From Marthasterias glacialis (taxonomy: Eukaryota > Echinodermata > Asteroidea > Forcipulatida > Asteriidae): 64,000 bases of DNA. Within the stretch, counting starts at the first letter, position 1; every line of letters begins with the position of its first letter. This document shows positions 23,290 to 36,800 of the stretch, piece by piece. The stretch lies in assembly GCA_911728455.2 (NCBI GenBank), contig OU452219.1:21297397-21361396 (forward strand). The letters run 5' to 3'. Below the pieces are notes generated by a model. The model worked only from the letters and a program-made list of their open reading frames with translations, made no database searches and had not been told where the DNA came from. The position numbers and the translations under genes are program-made.

Positions 23290-24235
23290 CTTGGCTCTTA
23301 AAAGCTTTAATGTGAACATGTCTGTATTATACATCATAATGTGTACCACAGACTTAATAGCTCTACTGCCTCATGATAAGACATAGACTGCATATTATTA
23401 AGATGAGTAATTTGCATTGTGGCTCTAATGGACACATAGACGACAAGGACAAATTGGCTCCCTCACTCTGTTATGACAATAAAACTCAAATCAATAATGC
23501 CATACCATCATTATAATCATACCTCCCTTCTTCTCTAAATTGTGACTTGAAAGCGAGACTATAATATGGCCTTATGGAATGGTTACATGTTTGTCTAAAC
23601 CCATGATGAACACTTTCTTCTATAAATGTAAGCAAAGTTTTAATCAACGGCGGAATGTAATCAGCTTATCTTGCTCCACTCAAATCCAAAGCCAGTCATT
23701 ATTATTATTGTTTTAAAAATAGTACAACATTCTACAGAATCCTGAATAATTGATGTCTTTGTTTGACAGATGGTTTCTGTGGGGCATAACAATGTGTCCA
23801 AAGAGCCGAGTCATAAATGTTTTCACATTTCTACAGTTCATCCTACTGAGACTGACTGACTGAGCAGGAATCCAGCGGCCTGAAACCTTACTCGTTTTTA
23901 TTTCAAAAACATAGGTGAAGAGTACTGGGCAAACAAATTGAAAAAATAAAACAATATTTTAAATTCTGAAACTGTATGTCAACTGCTTGTAACATAAACC
24001 ACCTCTTAATTTGTTTTGATGTTTGATTTCTCAACAGAGAAGTGAATGAACCAGGCTGTATTCTGACATTATCAATCCCAGTCGAATCTTTTAATTCTGT
24101 TTTGTTGTTTAATATTAAGTTTTGTGTATTAAGTCGTTCCTTTTTAATTAAACAAATACCATAGGAACATGTTAGGTTCTTATTCTAAAGACAAATGTTT
24201 CAGCATTCTCTATTAAAGCACTTGAACAACATTGG

Positions 24236-24320
24236 TTATTGTCAAAGACCAGTATCCACACTTATTTACATGAAATAACAAACCTGTGAAATGTTTACTC
24301 TCAATCGGTCATGTATATCG
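24236..24320. mobile_element. Short fragment of the GTCAAAGACCAG MITE family
   Basis: ATTGGTTATTGTCAAAGACC and ATGAAATAACAAACCTGTGA match the left part of the 12850 and 22205 copies. It lies just downstream of the spectrin stop codon, so it is probably within the 3' UTR. Confidence 0.5.
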
Positions 24321-24414
24321 TATATCATACTGTCTGACAAGCAGGAGAAAACATTCTGTGATATAGTAGGCTAAATTGTAGTAGTGAGTTTTACTACCCA
24401 GTGTTTACTTTGGT

Positions 24415-24882
24415 TTACTTTTTCTTGAAAAAACCGCCAAACATCTTATTTTTCTTGATTTTGGGTGAATTTGGAACTGACTTGACAGGTCCTTTTGGGC
24501 TTCCTTTAACATCTTGTATCTGGATAGGTGGAGGAGGTGTCGCTGTTACTTTATCTATTTGAGCTCTTGGTGAATACTGGGATGCAAGTCTACGAGATAG
24601 GCTGGGGGATGATTCAGCATGTATGATGGGTGATAGTGGCGCTGGCCGTCTTGGTTGTTGGGGTGGGGCCGAGTATTTACTTCTAGGCGCTGGTCTGATG
24701 GGGTGTGGCGGAATGACTGGCAAATCATGAGATGTCGAAGTGGAATGAGATTGTACAATGCTTGGTTGAGGATGAGAAGATGTTGATGACTCCTTACTGC
24801 GATCGTTGGAGGATGATCGGGAACGTCGCCTTTTAGGAGGGGTAAGATGAGGAGATGAATTTGGTTGCCGTGGTGATGAGTC
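24415..24882 (-). CDS. SPTBN5: Spectrin exon 25, C-terminal tail and stop
   Basis: Starts DSSPRQPNSSPHLTPPKRRR (basic, nuclear-signal-like), continues with proline clusters such as TPPPPIQI and RPAPLSP that could bind SH3 domains, and ends KIKKNKMFGGFFKKK with TAA. The basic-aromatic terminus recalls other beta spectrins. Confidence 0.9.
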   Translation of the reverse strand, partial: DSSPRQPNSSPHLTPPKRRRSRSSSNDRSKESSTSSHPQPSIVQSHSTSTSHDLPVIPPHPIRPAPRSKYSAPPQQPRRPAPLSPIIHAESSPSLSRRLASQYSPRAQIDKVTATPPPPIQIQDVKGSPKGPVKSVPNSPKIKKNKMFGGFFKKK

Positions 24883-27800
24883 CTGAGGAGTGCAATGAAG
24901 CAAATGAGAAATGGAAGCAAACAATGCGTAAGTGCATGTGTGACGTCACACGTAGATATTTATCTCCTTGTTTATTATTACTTAGATTGTTCCTCTTGAA
25001 TACCTCCAAAAATCAATTCTTGAGTTAAGTGTCCTGTGGTAAAGTGAATAATATAAGATAATCAATAGTTTGGACTATGCACCTTTTCTGTTGTATTTTT
25101 CCCATGGTGGTGTTGGCGCTCATCAGAGCTTGCAGAGCTAGGAGCGTCACTTTGACTGTACAAAGGAGGGGGAGCACAGCTGGGCAATGCTGGTGGCCGT
25201 GTTTCATCACAGTCATCTGTCAAGAACAATGAACTCCAAATATTAGCAAATTTACTTCAAGACTTTTCCCAATGCCTAACATTTACACCCAAACTTCCAA
25301 TGTCAAGTGTAGACCCCACAAGTCTACGGTTTGCAAATCCCTATTGAACTTGAACAGGTAATTTCCATGATAATTGATGGACACTGTGGAATACAAACTC
25401 ATTAACCTTGCTATACCTGACTGGTGATGGTTTAATTGTGATATCACTTGGCAACTGTTGCCAGGTAGTAAACACAGAAAGATGATGGGTGGACAAACTT
25501 TCTCTGTTGGTATCTACACTCTCAAGGTTGTGTGGTATTTACACTTGCAGACAAAGAAGTACCGATCAATACTTCTTCATATAACTAACAAGAACCAAAC
25601 AAACTAATAAATCGATACAAGCTACATTTACCTTGCTAATAGATTAGAGGATGAAGACCTTCACTTTTAATAGTTCTATTATTGCATACACTACAGCCTG
25701 TATCTTGCATTCAGTCACAACACAAGGTGCATCAGTAAATATGACTGTTTACTCAACTAATGAGCCGAAATAACATGTTGCTGATAGACCGATTGCGCGA
25801 CCAATGTTTACATGTCATCACGTTATCTATTGTGGGTACTACCTCATCTGAGCTGATGGCAAACTACAGGCAAGTACACACCAAAAGTCGCTTTTGGTAA
25901 TAATAACACAGTTACTAAGCCATTTTATTGTTGTATGTTGGGACATTGATATTATTCGCATTACTGTTCATAAACTACCAGTATTCTACTAAAAAAGGGG
26001 ATTATTTTGAGTTATGCACTACCGGCGTCAGACAACTATGTAGCCATAAACCTGTTATTTTGATTGAAATGTAGGCCTAAATCACTGTAAAAAAGGGTAA
26101 AGAATGTTGGAAAAGTGAACATTTCTACCTAGCCTTGCGAAATTTCAAATTGGCAAAGGAATCAAACAGTTTTGGAAAGCAATTTTCTTTGGATGATTCA
26201 GCTTTAAAACTTTGAAATTCTTTTGTTGAAAAGTGTGTGATCGCGGTCGTCTGGCCTAAACGTTCCGTCTTGCACTAGTACACATCATGCACATTTATAT
26301 GTGACATTTATACAATTTCCAAGTATTGCTGGAATTGTCCACTGGCTTCATTCTGCCACTCGAAGGTCTCTGGTACAAACTCTGGAATATTTTTCACAGA
26401 TTTCGAGAAAGAAAAGCCTCGATCGAATAAATAAATGCAACAATCATCACATACCGTACCATACTTTCCTATGGCGGACATTGTGTTTGTTTACATATAA
26501 TACCCACAATAGGTCACGTGACGCGGGTCGCACAATCGGTCTATTAGTAGCATCAAATGTACTTGTGCATTTTCTTCAGGCTCACATTTGCAATACTAGA
26601 TTCTAAGTAAAAGAGGGACATCACAAATGATGATGATCACTTGAGTTAAAATCTTTACTACTAAGAGTATTCATACACAGTTATTTTATAGGCAATCTAA
26701 CCTGTGACATTACATTAAAAGAGCAACCGAGCCGGTACAGGCAAGATTATTACACAGCCCAATGGAAGAACACATAAAATCTTATAGGTGTGGAGACTGC
26801 ACTGTCCCGATTTTCATCAACTTTTGATGTAAAGAAAGGGGGGCACATCTCAAAACCTGTTCAGCTATTATTTTTATAACTCTTGAATTTGTGTGGAAAT
26901 TATGACACAAAATGTAAAAATTGCCCATACGACCAGTGTAGTATCTTGCCTGCCAGAAAGGCCTGGAATGTATATGGTCATTCTTGTTGTAAACAAAGGT
27001 TACAAGGTCTATAGCATTTTTAATCTCTACGGATGGCCGTCTCAAAACACTGATTATTTTTACGACAGATATGTAGAGCCATTTCTGAAATAGGAGACCC
27101 ATTTATATAGTGCCTTGTTCGGAAGTGTCAGGGTAGTTTTACATGCATTACACTGCACACTAACATTACCGTCTTTTCATTTATTTTGCATTTATCTCTG
27201 ACTACTTAAATATGGAATGGTTTTTATGGTGTTATGTTTCATGCGCATATAGGAAAATATGAGACAATGCAAGATGGTAATTACTATTAGCAGAGAATAT
27301 CCTTGCCATGTATTGTGATAGCCACTCTGCATATTCTTCAAAGCATTCTTGTAGTCTGTGTGACCTTGACAGCCATATCATGTAGTATGCAGATAGGTTC
27401 AGCTTCAACATCTTGAGAACCAGGAGGAATCAATTGTACGGCGTCCAACTCAGGATTCATCCTTAAATGCATCTTAGCTGATGATATCTTTTCTATTTGA
27501 AGATTATTCAGTAGCCTTTACTTTGGGTAAATTATAATTGCGCATTTGATTTTTCAGAGCTTAATCTTGTGTCAAACACGTCATAGACAGTAAGTTTACT
27601 CTGTGGCGTGTTGTGTCCGAGCAGTCACCGGACTCAAGCTCTGGTGTTTTTGATCAGCAGGGTGTGGGTTCGAATCCTGGCCTTGACACTTATGTCCTTA
27701 AGCGAGGCACTTAACCATTATTGCTCAGTCCTTTGAATGGGACTTAAAGCAATTGGTCCCATGTGTTATGTAATACACTAAAAAAACAAAACGGTTATCA

Positions 27801-30800
27801 CTAAGGCTCTACATATCTTATCACCAAGAGAAGGGGTTTGCCCTGGTGTTTTTGGCAGTGGCTGCTGAATGCGCTGCAGCACCTTGTGAACCGTTAAAAG
27901 GTGCTATATAAATGGGTCTCATAATTCAAAATATTTAAAAACCTGTCTTTAAAAAAACCCAATAATATGCGCCTTGGGCACCTAAATGTTGGTAGATACA
28001 TACGCTATAAAAGACGGTATTATTATTTATTATTACATATTCTAGAATTGTTCAATTGCCATAATTCTAAACACGGCATACACTTGCTGTTACTGATGGC
28101 ATTACCTATCAGCCTATTCAAACACCCTGGATTTTATTACATTAAAATATATTCTATTTTAAAAGGGGCCAACGTTAATTTTTGTTCCCAGATAAAATAC
28201 ATGTAGTAGCAGTAGTAATAATAATAATAATAATAATAATAATGATAATAATAGTAATAATAGATGTTAATTTTTGCATCAATGATAAAGAATGTTGTTT
28301 TTTGTTTTTTGTGGGTTTTTTTTGCATCGAAGATAAAGAATATTATTGTTATTCTTTGTTAATAATACAATAATAATAATAATAATAAATAATAATGATA
28401 AATAATAATAATAATAATAATAATAATTTGGACAGCTATGTTGCATTCTAACTCAATGGCATCACAATGCTTTACAGAAACATAGGTGAGAGGTGTTTGT
28501 GGAGTTGGTATAATGAACAAGTCTAATTTAATTTATAAAGCACTAGAGGCACTTAATTTATTTTTAGCACTAGAGGCACTGTGTCACAAGAACCATAGTG
28601 ATCTCTTTCACAATGTGTTGTTCATTATGGCGTAACCGGGGGGGGGGGGGGGGGGGGTATCCTGCTCCACAAAATGAGACCGAAAAAATGCACAAATGAA
28701 TGGTTTGTTAAATTAAGTTAGCCCCTCCCCCCCAAAAAAAAAAAAAAAAAAAAAAAAAAACCAAAAACAAAAACGACAGAATATTAATAATGTCTTTGCC
28801 CCCCCCCAACTGAAAATGTCTTGTTGTTACGGCACTGGTTGTATTACACAACACACTGGACCTATGGCGTAATATCCCATCCAATGGACAAATCGATTAT
28901 GGTCAAGTGTCTTACTCAAAGACTAAACCCACACTCTTACAACACACAAACTTGAGTCTTGTGTGCGCGACGCTTTGCCTCGACACAAATTATGCAAAAA
29001 GACAAACATTATGCACCAAACAGAAATGTGTACATGGACAAAGGATTCTACATGACATGCTACCATAACAGTGGTGCAACCAGACGTTTTCATTTGGGGG
29101 TGCATTTGGGGGCAAAGACATCACTGGGGGAGGGCTATTTAATGTATCGAACCATTCATTTGTGGGGGGGGGAGGGAGAGGGAGCTGGGGGGGACTTCAA
29201 TTCCCTCTCTGGTCAGGCCACATAATAAATATTTAGCAAACAATCAAGGCATCCCCCAAACTGACAACATCAGTGTTTCCCAAAACAACCTAAAGTCAAT
29301 AAAACAAAAACGACTTACCATTGATTTTCTGTGAAGTTTTTCCTTTGTGTTTAACAATGGAAGGATTTGATTCATCAGGAAGTGATGGCAACGAGCCAAT
29401 ACTTATATCATCATCGTCATCATCGTCTTCAAGATCATCTTTATGGATTAGATTAAGCTCCTCTTGTTTACTGCCTGACCATTCACTGTCTATCAGTGAG
29501 GAAGGAGGAACTCCAAAAGATTCCACAGTTTGATGATTGTTGTTACTATTAAGAATCAAAGATTCTGTGACTGGACTTTGTGCTGTTCTTAGTCCTTGTG
29601 TATTCACAGTGTCTTGGAGATGCCAATTGTTGTCAGTTACACCAGAACGTGGACTTAAGGATCTTGGTGACATCTTTTTCTTCTGTCCATGTGACAGAGT
29701 TGTTAGGCCAGGCTGTGTAAATTCCGATTGTTGGGTTTGTTTGTAAACACGATGATCTGGACCAGGTGATTTCTGGAGTTGGATGTTCAGATTCAAGCTT
29801 TCCCCATGATTCATGGATTGATTCTTGCGATTTTTCACATTGGATTTCACAGCTGGATCCAAAGTCTGTTTAGGACCGACTCTAACTGAAGCAACATCCC
29901 TAGACTGCTTACTAGTCTTCAGTGAGGGACGTGAAACTGATTCATATTTCTGAGTTGCAGTTGGTGAAAAATCTTTCTTGTTGGGAGCCTCTTTAACCAT
30001 CTTTGGTTTACCCAAAGACCGTTCGTTGTCCACATCAACAGAAAACAAATCATCAATACAAGTTACTGGTGAAGATGACTCAATAGAGTTGGGCTTTACC
30101 GATGAAGGTTTTTGAAGTCTACTCTCAGTCACATCTGGAATGATTTCTTTACTTGGCAAGGCAGCATTGACTTCTTCTTGAAGCTCGCCTTCTAATAATT
30201 CTTCTTCTATCTGAGCAACCAAAGCCGCCTGAAATACACAAAATAATGAACAACTTCATTATGGATACCTGAATAAATACCCTCCACAATAAATTTTTAC
30301 TAACCCTCCTACTGCTTGACCATTTAAAACCACTTAAAGTTCTAATTTTCACATTTCCCCGTTGCTGTTGTACACACATGGTATTATCAGTTGAACAGTG
30401 TTGATATCAAGCTGTACTACCATTCAAAACTATTCATAGCATAGAGGGTCCATTGATTCACCACAGCTGTACTACTATTTGGAACAATCCTCACAAGGCT
30501 TTTGTATCAGCTTATACCTACCATAAAAAAACCTTTGGGCATTACATCATTAATTCACCATTGAAAACCACAATAGTGAATGGTTTCAAATGGTGCATCA
30601 ACTTATTCTAAAAAGGCATCAACAGTAGGAGGGTGAATACACAGAATGTATAAAGAAATCTTGACATCATAAATTGGGCTCCAGAATAAATATCAACAGT
30701 AAAAGTGTCACAATGCAATCAAAATGTACTAAGCATACATATGTAGAAACAAACACAATGTTTACTTTAATTAGTTGCAAGAAAAACATGTTTAAAATAC

Positions 30801-33800
30801 AATCTCACAAATTTCTGTGAATACAAGGCCCTGACTTCTGGTTAAATAATTGTTGGGGAAACATAACCCGAGGAAACATGTGGATGTACTTATTGTCCAC
30901 GCAGAATGTCCTGAAAATGACCATCTGCCAAGGTACAATTACACTGGGAAAGATACAGTCAAGTGAGATTACCCTACTTTGTACAGACTACAATAAATTT
31001 ATATAACGGTTTATTTATCCACTGCATCTTTTGTAGCACCTGTGCCAAACTGATGCAATCATAGCAGCAAGGATAAAACACAGGCAAGAAATAGACAGAT
31101 AATACTTTCTTTCTCGTCTCATTCCGCCTCACTGTCTCTGGTCAGACAATAAATATTCCTCACAATGAATGCAAAGGACATCAACCTGTAATTCCTACTT
31201 TCATTTCCTTCCTGGTTTTTATAATTCAATTGATGTTCTATGAAAACTCCGTGTGCCTTTATTGTTGTGCAGATGACCTTAACAATTCTTTGAATTTAAT
31301 ACCTTTAATTTAATCTGTACTATTTATATACTATGGGCTGGTTATCCTACAACAATTTGACTACATTCTGTTAAAATGACTACCCCGGCTGTTTATAATA
31401 CTTGAATTTATGATAACACAGCAATATGCATTAAAAATACAAAATATATAATACAACAGAGTCTTTGTGTATTCATCATAATGGGACGATAACTTTGACT
31501 AAATGAATGAAATTTGAATAACTTACTCTTTCTTCTTCTCCCAGTGCTTGCGGTGAAATACTATCGTTTCTTTCTTGAACAACATCTTTAGCTTCTTGAC
31601 TGATAGAAGACAGATCAATCCCATCGTGTTTGACTTCCTTCAAGATGTCATCAAGACGTTGCTGATGTCCAAAAGACTGCTCTTCACACTTCATACAAAG
31701 ATATGTAATAAAATACATTATATGTTCTCAACTAATGTTTTATAATCACATCTGGATTCATATTAAATTTACTAGGCCTATAAGAATATAACCTCTTATA
31801 TAATCCATTTAGTTTCATAACTATTATTGATCAAAGTTCACTAAGCCAAATCTAATAAGAAACTCAAAGAGTCAGAAGACTTACTCTCATTGATCATATT
31901 ACTCAAGACAGAATATATTAGAAAACATCAATGATTGCTTGCCAAGCTAGCAAACAATTACAACTCATTAATCAGATACAGTAGTTATGATCCATCTGAG
32001 CCAGATCTAATAAGAAACTCAAAGAGTCAGAAGACTTACTCTCATTGCTCATATTACTCAAGACAGAACATATTAGAAAACGTCAATGATTGCTTGCCAA
32101 GGTTGCAAACAATTACAACTCATTAACCAAATGCAGTAGTTATGATCCATCTGAGTCAGATCTAGTAAGATACTCAAAGAGTCAGAAGAGTTACTCTAAT
32201 TGCTCATATTACTCAAGACAGAATATATTAGAAAACATCAATGATTGCTTGCCAAGGTTGCAAACAATTACAACTCATTAATCAGATACAGTAGTTATGA
32301 TCCATCTGAGCCAGATCCAATAAGATACTCAAAGACTCAGAAGAGTTACTCTCGATGCTCAAACTACTCAAGACAGAACTGTTATATATCAGAAAACTTC
32401 AATGATTGCTTGCCAATCTAGCAAACAATAGACCGATTGCGCGACAATGTTGACATGAGGTCACGTAACCCCCTATTGGGTATAACGCCGTACAGCTGAT
32501 GGCAAAATACGTGTAAAGAGATAGGCCGTGACACAGAGTGAGTTCGAAAACAGTCGATTTTACTTTTGTTAAGTGATAAATTAGTTAATCAGCCCCTTTA
32601 TTTAAAGTAGTATGTTGTGGCATTAATTTAAATCACATCTCTGTTTCATAATTTAACAGAATTCTACTAAAAAGAGGTTTTTTTAGCCATGCACTACCGG
32701 CGTCGGACGACTATTATGTAGCCACCCGTCTGTTATTTTGTTTGTAATGTAGGCCTAAATCACAGTAAAAAAGGATAAACAATGTTGGAAAAGTGAGCAT
32801 TAATACCTAGCCTTGCAGAGTTTCAAATAGGCAAAGGAATCACAGTTTTGGAAAGCAATTTCTTTGGAGGATTTCAGCTTCAAAACTTTTAAATTTTTGT
32901 GTTGAAAAGTGTGTGGTGATCGCGGTTGTCTGGCCTAACGCTCCGTCGTGCGCTGTACACATCGTGCACATTTATACGGTACTTTAACAATTTTCAAGAC
33001 TTGCTGGAACTGTCCTTACTGGCTTTATTCAGCCACTTGAAGGTATCTGGTACAAACTCTGGAATATCTTCGAGATATCTCTGGATTTCGAGCAAGAAAA
33101 GCCTCAATCGATTAAACTAAACACATTAATCATCATGTACCATACCATCCTTTCCTATAGAGGATGTCCTTTGTGTTTACATTTTATACCCAAAAGTGGT
33201 CACATGATGCGGGTCGCGCAATCGGTCTATTACAACTCATTAATCAAATGCAGTAGTTATGAACCATCTGAGCCAGATCTAATAAGATACTCTTAGACTC
33301 AGAAGATTTACTCACATTGCTCATATTACTCAAGACAGAATATATTAGAAAACATCAATGATTGCTTGCCAAGATAGCAAACAATTACAACTCATTAATC
33401 AGATACAGTAGTTATGATCCATCTGAACCAGATCTAATAAGATACTCAAAGACTCAGAAGAGTTACTCTAATTGCTCATATTACTCAAGACAGAATATAT
33501 TAGAAAACACCAATGATTGCTTGCCAAGCTAGCAAACAATTACAACTCATTAATCAGATACAGTAGTTATGAACCATCTGAGTCAGATCTAATAAGAAAC
33601 TCAAAGACTCAGAAGAGTTACTCTCATTGATCATACTACTCATGACAGAACATATTAGAAAACATCAATGATTGCTTGCCAAGCTACACAACTATGAGAA
33701 AGATTTATGTATCCACACACAAACTATAAAATAAAACAATTGACCATTTTTACAGTATATAAGCATACCTTCCTTGCAAATGGAATTACCTTTGTTTGTC

Positions 33801-36800
33801 TCCTGAGGGCAGCAAACTTCTCTTCTTGGGCAGCGATGGTCTTTTCAAAATCTTCATGTCTCTTGATCATTTCTTCAATGTCTAAAGTATCTTCCTGTGT
33901 ACATGAACATATTAAAAATTTCATTACTGCATTGGTAACGTAAACATTGATATTTTTGCAGACAAAAATCAACGAGTATGATTCATGCCCATTCATGGGC
34001 AGAAAGATCGTCACCGTCTTTATAAAGTGACGCATCTGCAACACAGCAAAAATTCCCTGTTTAAAGAAAAAGCACATTTTTAGTTGAACTATTTTTAAAA
34101 CCGCTGTTTCGGAGACTGCTTACTGTTTTTTCTAATAAAATGTTCCTACCAAAATAAAGACGACTTCTTCATTCTTACAGAAGTGTCAATATGTTTTCAA
34201 TCTTGCAACTGTTTTGACGAGTTATTAGTTCCTAAAATATTTGTCACTTTGTGAAAACGAAAAAACCAGACTTGCACGCAGAGCGCTGTGTACAAATCAA
34301 TGCATATTGAGATTTGTCATTTTGTGAAAATGCTTAACTTAAATAGGTCAACAGATCTGTCACTTTGTGAAAATGCAAAAGTCAGATCATGCATATTTGG
34401 CACCGTGCCAGCACTATGTATTTGATTTCTCACTTTGTGAAAATGCAAAATGGCAAATCTAGTGATTTTTCAGTCATGCTAATTAGTGTAATTCGGAATC
34501 TATTACGCCTTAGGTCCTAAAACTTGCTGAAAATGTAAACAGCAATTTGTACAGCAACAGATTTGCAAAATTTTGTGAAATTTGACATATTCGTCACTTT
34601 GTGAAAATGGTCACATGAGGTCTTTACCACTATACATATATACCACCGTAGAAAAAGACAAGAGATTTAAAGGTTGAATGGCTTACATTGAGCATGCTAA
34701 GACAAAATAAAGAAAGGTTTTCTGAGCTTCTTATAAATGAAAAAAAATCTGGGAGTCCGTTCCATTATTGGGCAAAAAAGTAACGAGTGAAATGAACTAA
34801 CCAGGAATGATTGATCCTTGAGTATAGGATCTCGAGCATTTAACCACGTCTCAGCTTGTTGTAGATCTCTTTGGAACAACTGAGCATCTAAGTAGGTATC
34901 GTACAATGATTGTTTATCTTGCCACACATTTTGAAGACTGTCCCATGAGGTATGAAGCTGCTGTACCTTATCAGAAATCTGAGAATAACAAAACAAAAAA
35001 AAACAAAAAACTTTCAATTTTTATTTAATGCTAGGTAACCAAAACAAGTAGGATTTTCAATACAAAGATCTAAGAATAACAAAAAAATTAAACAAGATTC
35101 AATTTTTTTTTAAATGCTAGCAACCAAAACAAGTAGGATTTTCAATGCGAAGAACTCAAGTATACTGAGTCAAAACCTTTGAATACACTAATTTGGATAT
35201 TGACCTATTTTCACCACAAGAGTTTTTTAACCACTTGATGCCGGGTGACGTGTATACATGCAAAACTTTCTCCGACACAGAAATTGAAAGGATGCCATCG
35301 ACAGACATGTAAACACACCAGAACTGTATTTGTGGTGCGAGGCACCATGCACCAAGCATGCACTCATGGTGTTATACTTCATTTGCACCGTACAAAGAGG
35401 GACAAAAGGTACTGGAATTCGTGCTAAAAATCTCACTTTTACCAGGGATTATTGTTGAATCTCCAAATCCCCAAATTGAGACCTTTGTCCTTTTGTCGGA
35501 CAAACAAAGATTACCAGAGATCGACAGGCTGCCAAGATTGTTTACCATTGCATTCGGCAAGGTAGGTAAGTCCAAGATTCCAGTATGCCGTGGCCGATTA
35601 CCAGCCTTGGCTTACAGCCAAGGGTTTGGCCGATTCATGGTGAGTATAAACCACATTTTCTCAAAAGAGAAAAAAATAAAATAAAAAATCCTGGAGCATT
35701 TATGAGAACAGTTGTTGTCTTTAATTGGTTAAGTCATGGTTTCATTATGACAACGATATTCCCCCTCAAAAAAATTGTTCTTGAAATTCAGATAATTAAT
35801 CCCGCGGGTGGGCCCAGAAAAACTTCGGGAACACGGGCGGGGAAGTGGTTCATCAACCATATTATTCTGTAAGTGTTATTTCATGACTTAAAATAAAACA
35901 AAAATATGCCACAAACACACATGAATATATACATATTGATTTTGTAATGCCAAAATGACTCCTACCTCATCCGACAAGAAATGACCATTATCAATGAGCT
36001 GTTTGCCAGTATTTGTGAACTGCACAATACCATCAATTCTACCATCAATCTCTGCTTTATGTTCAGCATGTCTAGCCAATAAGGATTCAGCACTGTGTAC
36101 ATCATGAGGCATCTCGTGGGTAGAGACTAACGCTATCATCTCATTGATCCAAGCACTGTAAGGTAACAACAAGTTCAAGATGTCACACTCTTTGTAGACA
36201 GACTATTGTAGTTTAATTCATGATTTTAGAAATTAGGTGACACGAATCAAGAACATGGAACAAGAACAAGGAAGCATTATTTCAACAACGTTTTCAAAAC
36301 AGACAGAGTACTGTTAGAAACAGTGATACAATGCTCATCACAGGTTCTCTTTTTTTCTTCAGAACTTCTACTTTAAGAATAATACAAAGCCTTTATAATG
36401 TGCCGTCGATCAAGTTAATTATTCTGAGGCACAGAAATGTTTAAGACAGGTTGGCTAAGTTTTGAAATACAAGACCCATTTGTATAACACCTTATAAGGT
36501 GATGCAACTAATCCTTTCTCTTAACTGTCAGTGTACTGGGTTCTCTTACAAGCATTACATAAAACACTGAACCAACAGCTTCATCACTAATCCAGAGGAC
36601 GCAGTGCCTTGCTTGAGGACACAAGTGTCAAGATCAAGACTCCAACCCACACTCTGCTAATCAGAAACACCAGAGCCAGTGCACTACACAGCAAGCCATG
36701 ATACTTTCTGGCGTGTCGTGGCAGAGCGGATAAGAACACCGGACTCAAGCTGTGGTGTTTTTGATCAGCAGAGTGTGGGTTCGAGTCATGGTCGTGACAC

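Larger units (their letters stand above)
25217..29318 (-). other. Spectrin intron 23-24 (4.1 kb)
   Basis: Contains the 757-bp AGACCG MITE, a SINE, ATT-rich microsatellites and poly-G and poly-A tracts. This is where PH-domain exons could hide, but none is convincing. Confidence 0.6.

Noticed and set aside
25025-25216. 63-codon open frame starting MTVMKHGHQHCPA at exon 24
   Set aside because: It is the wrong frame of the exon. The phase set by exons 23 and 25 gives the proline-rich reading.
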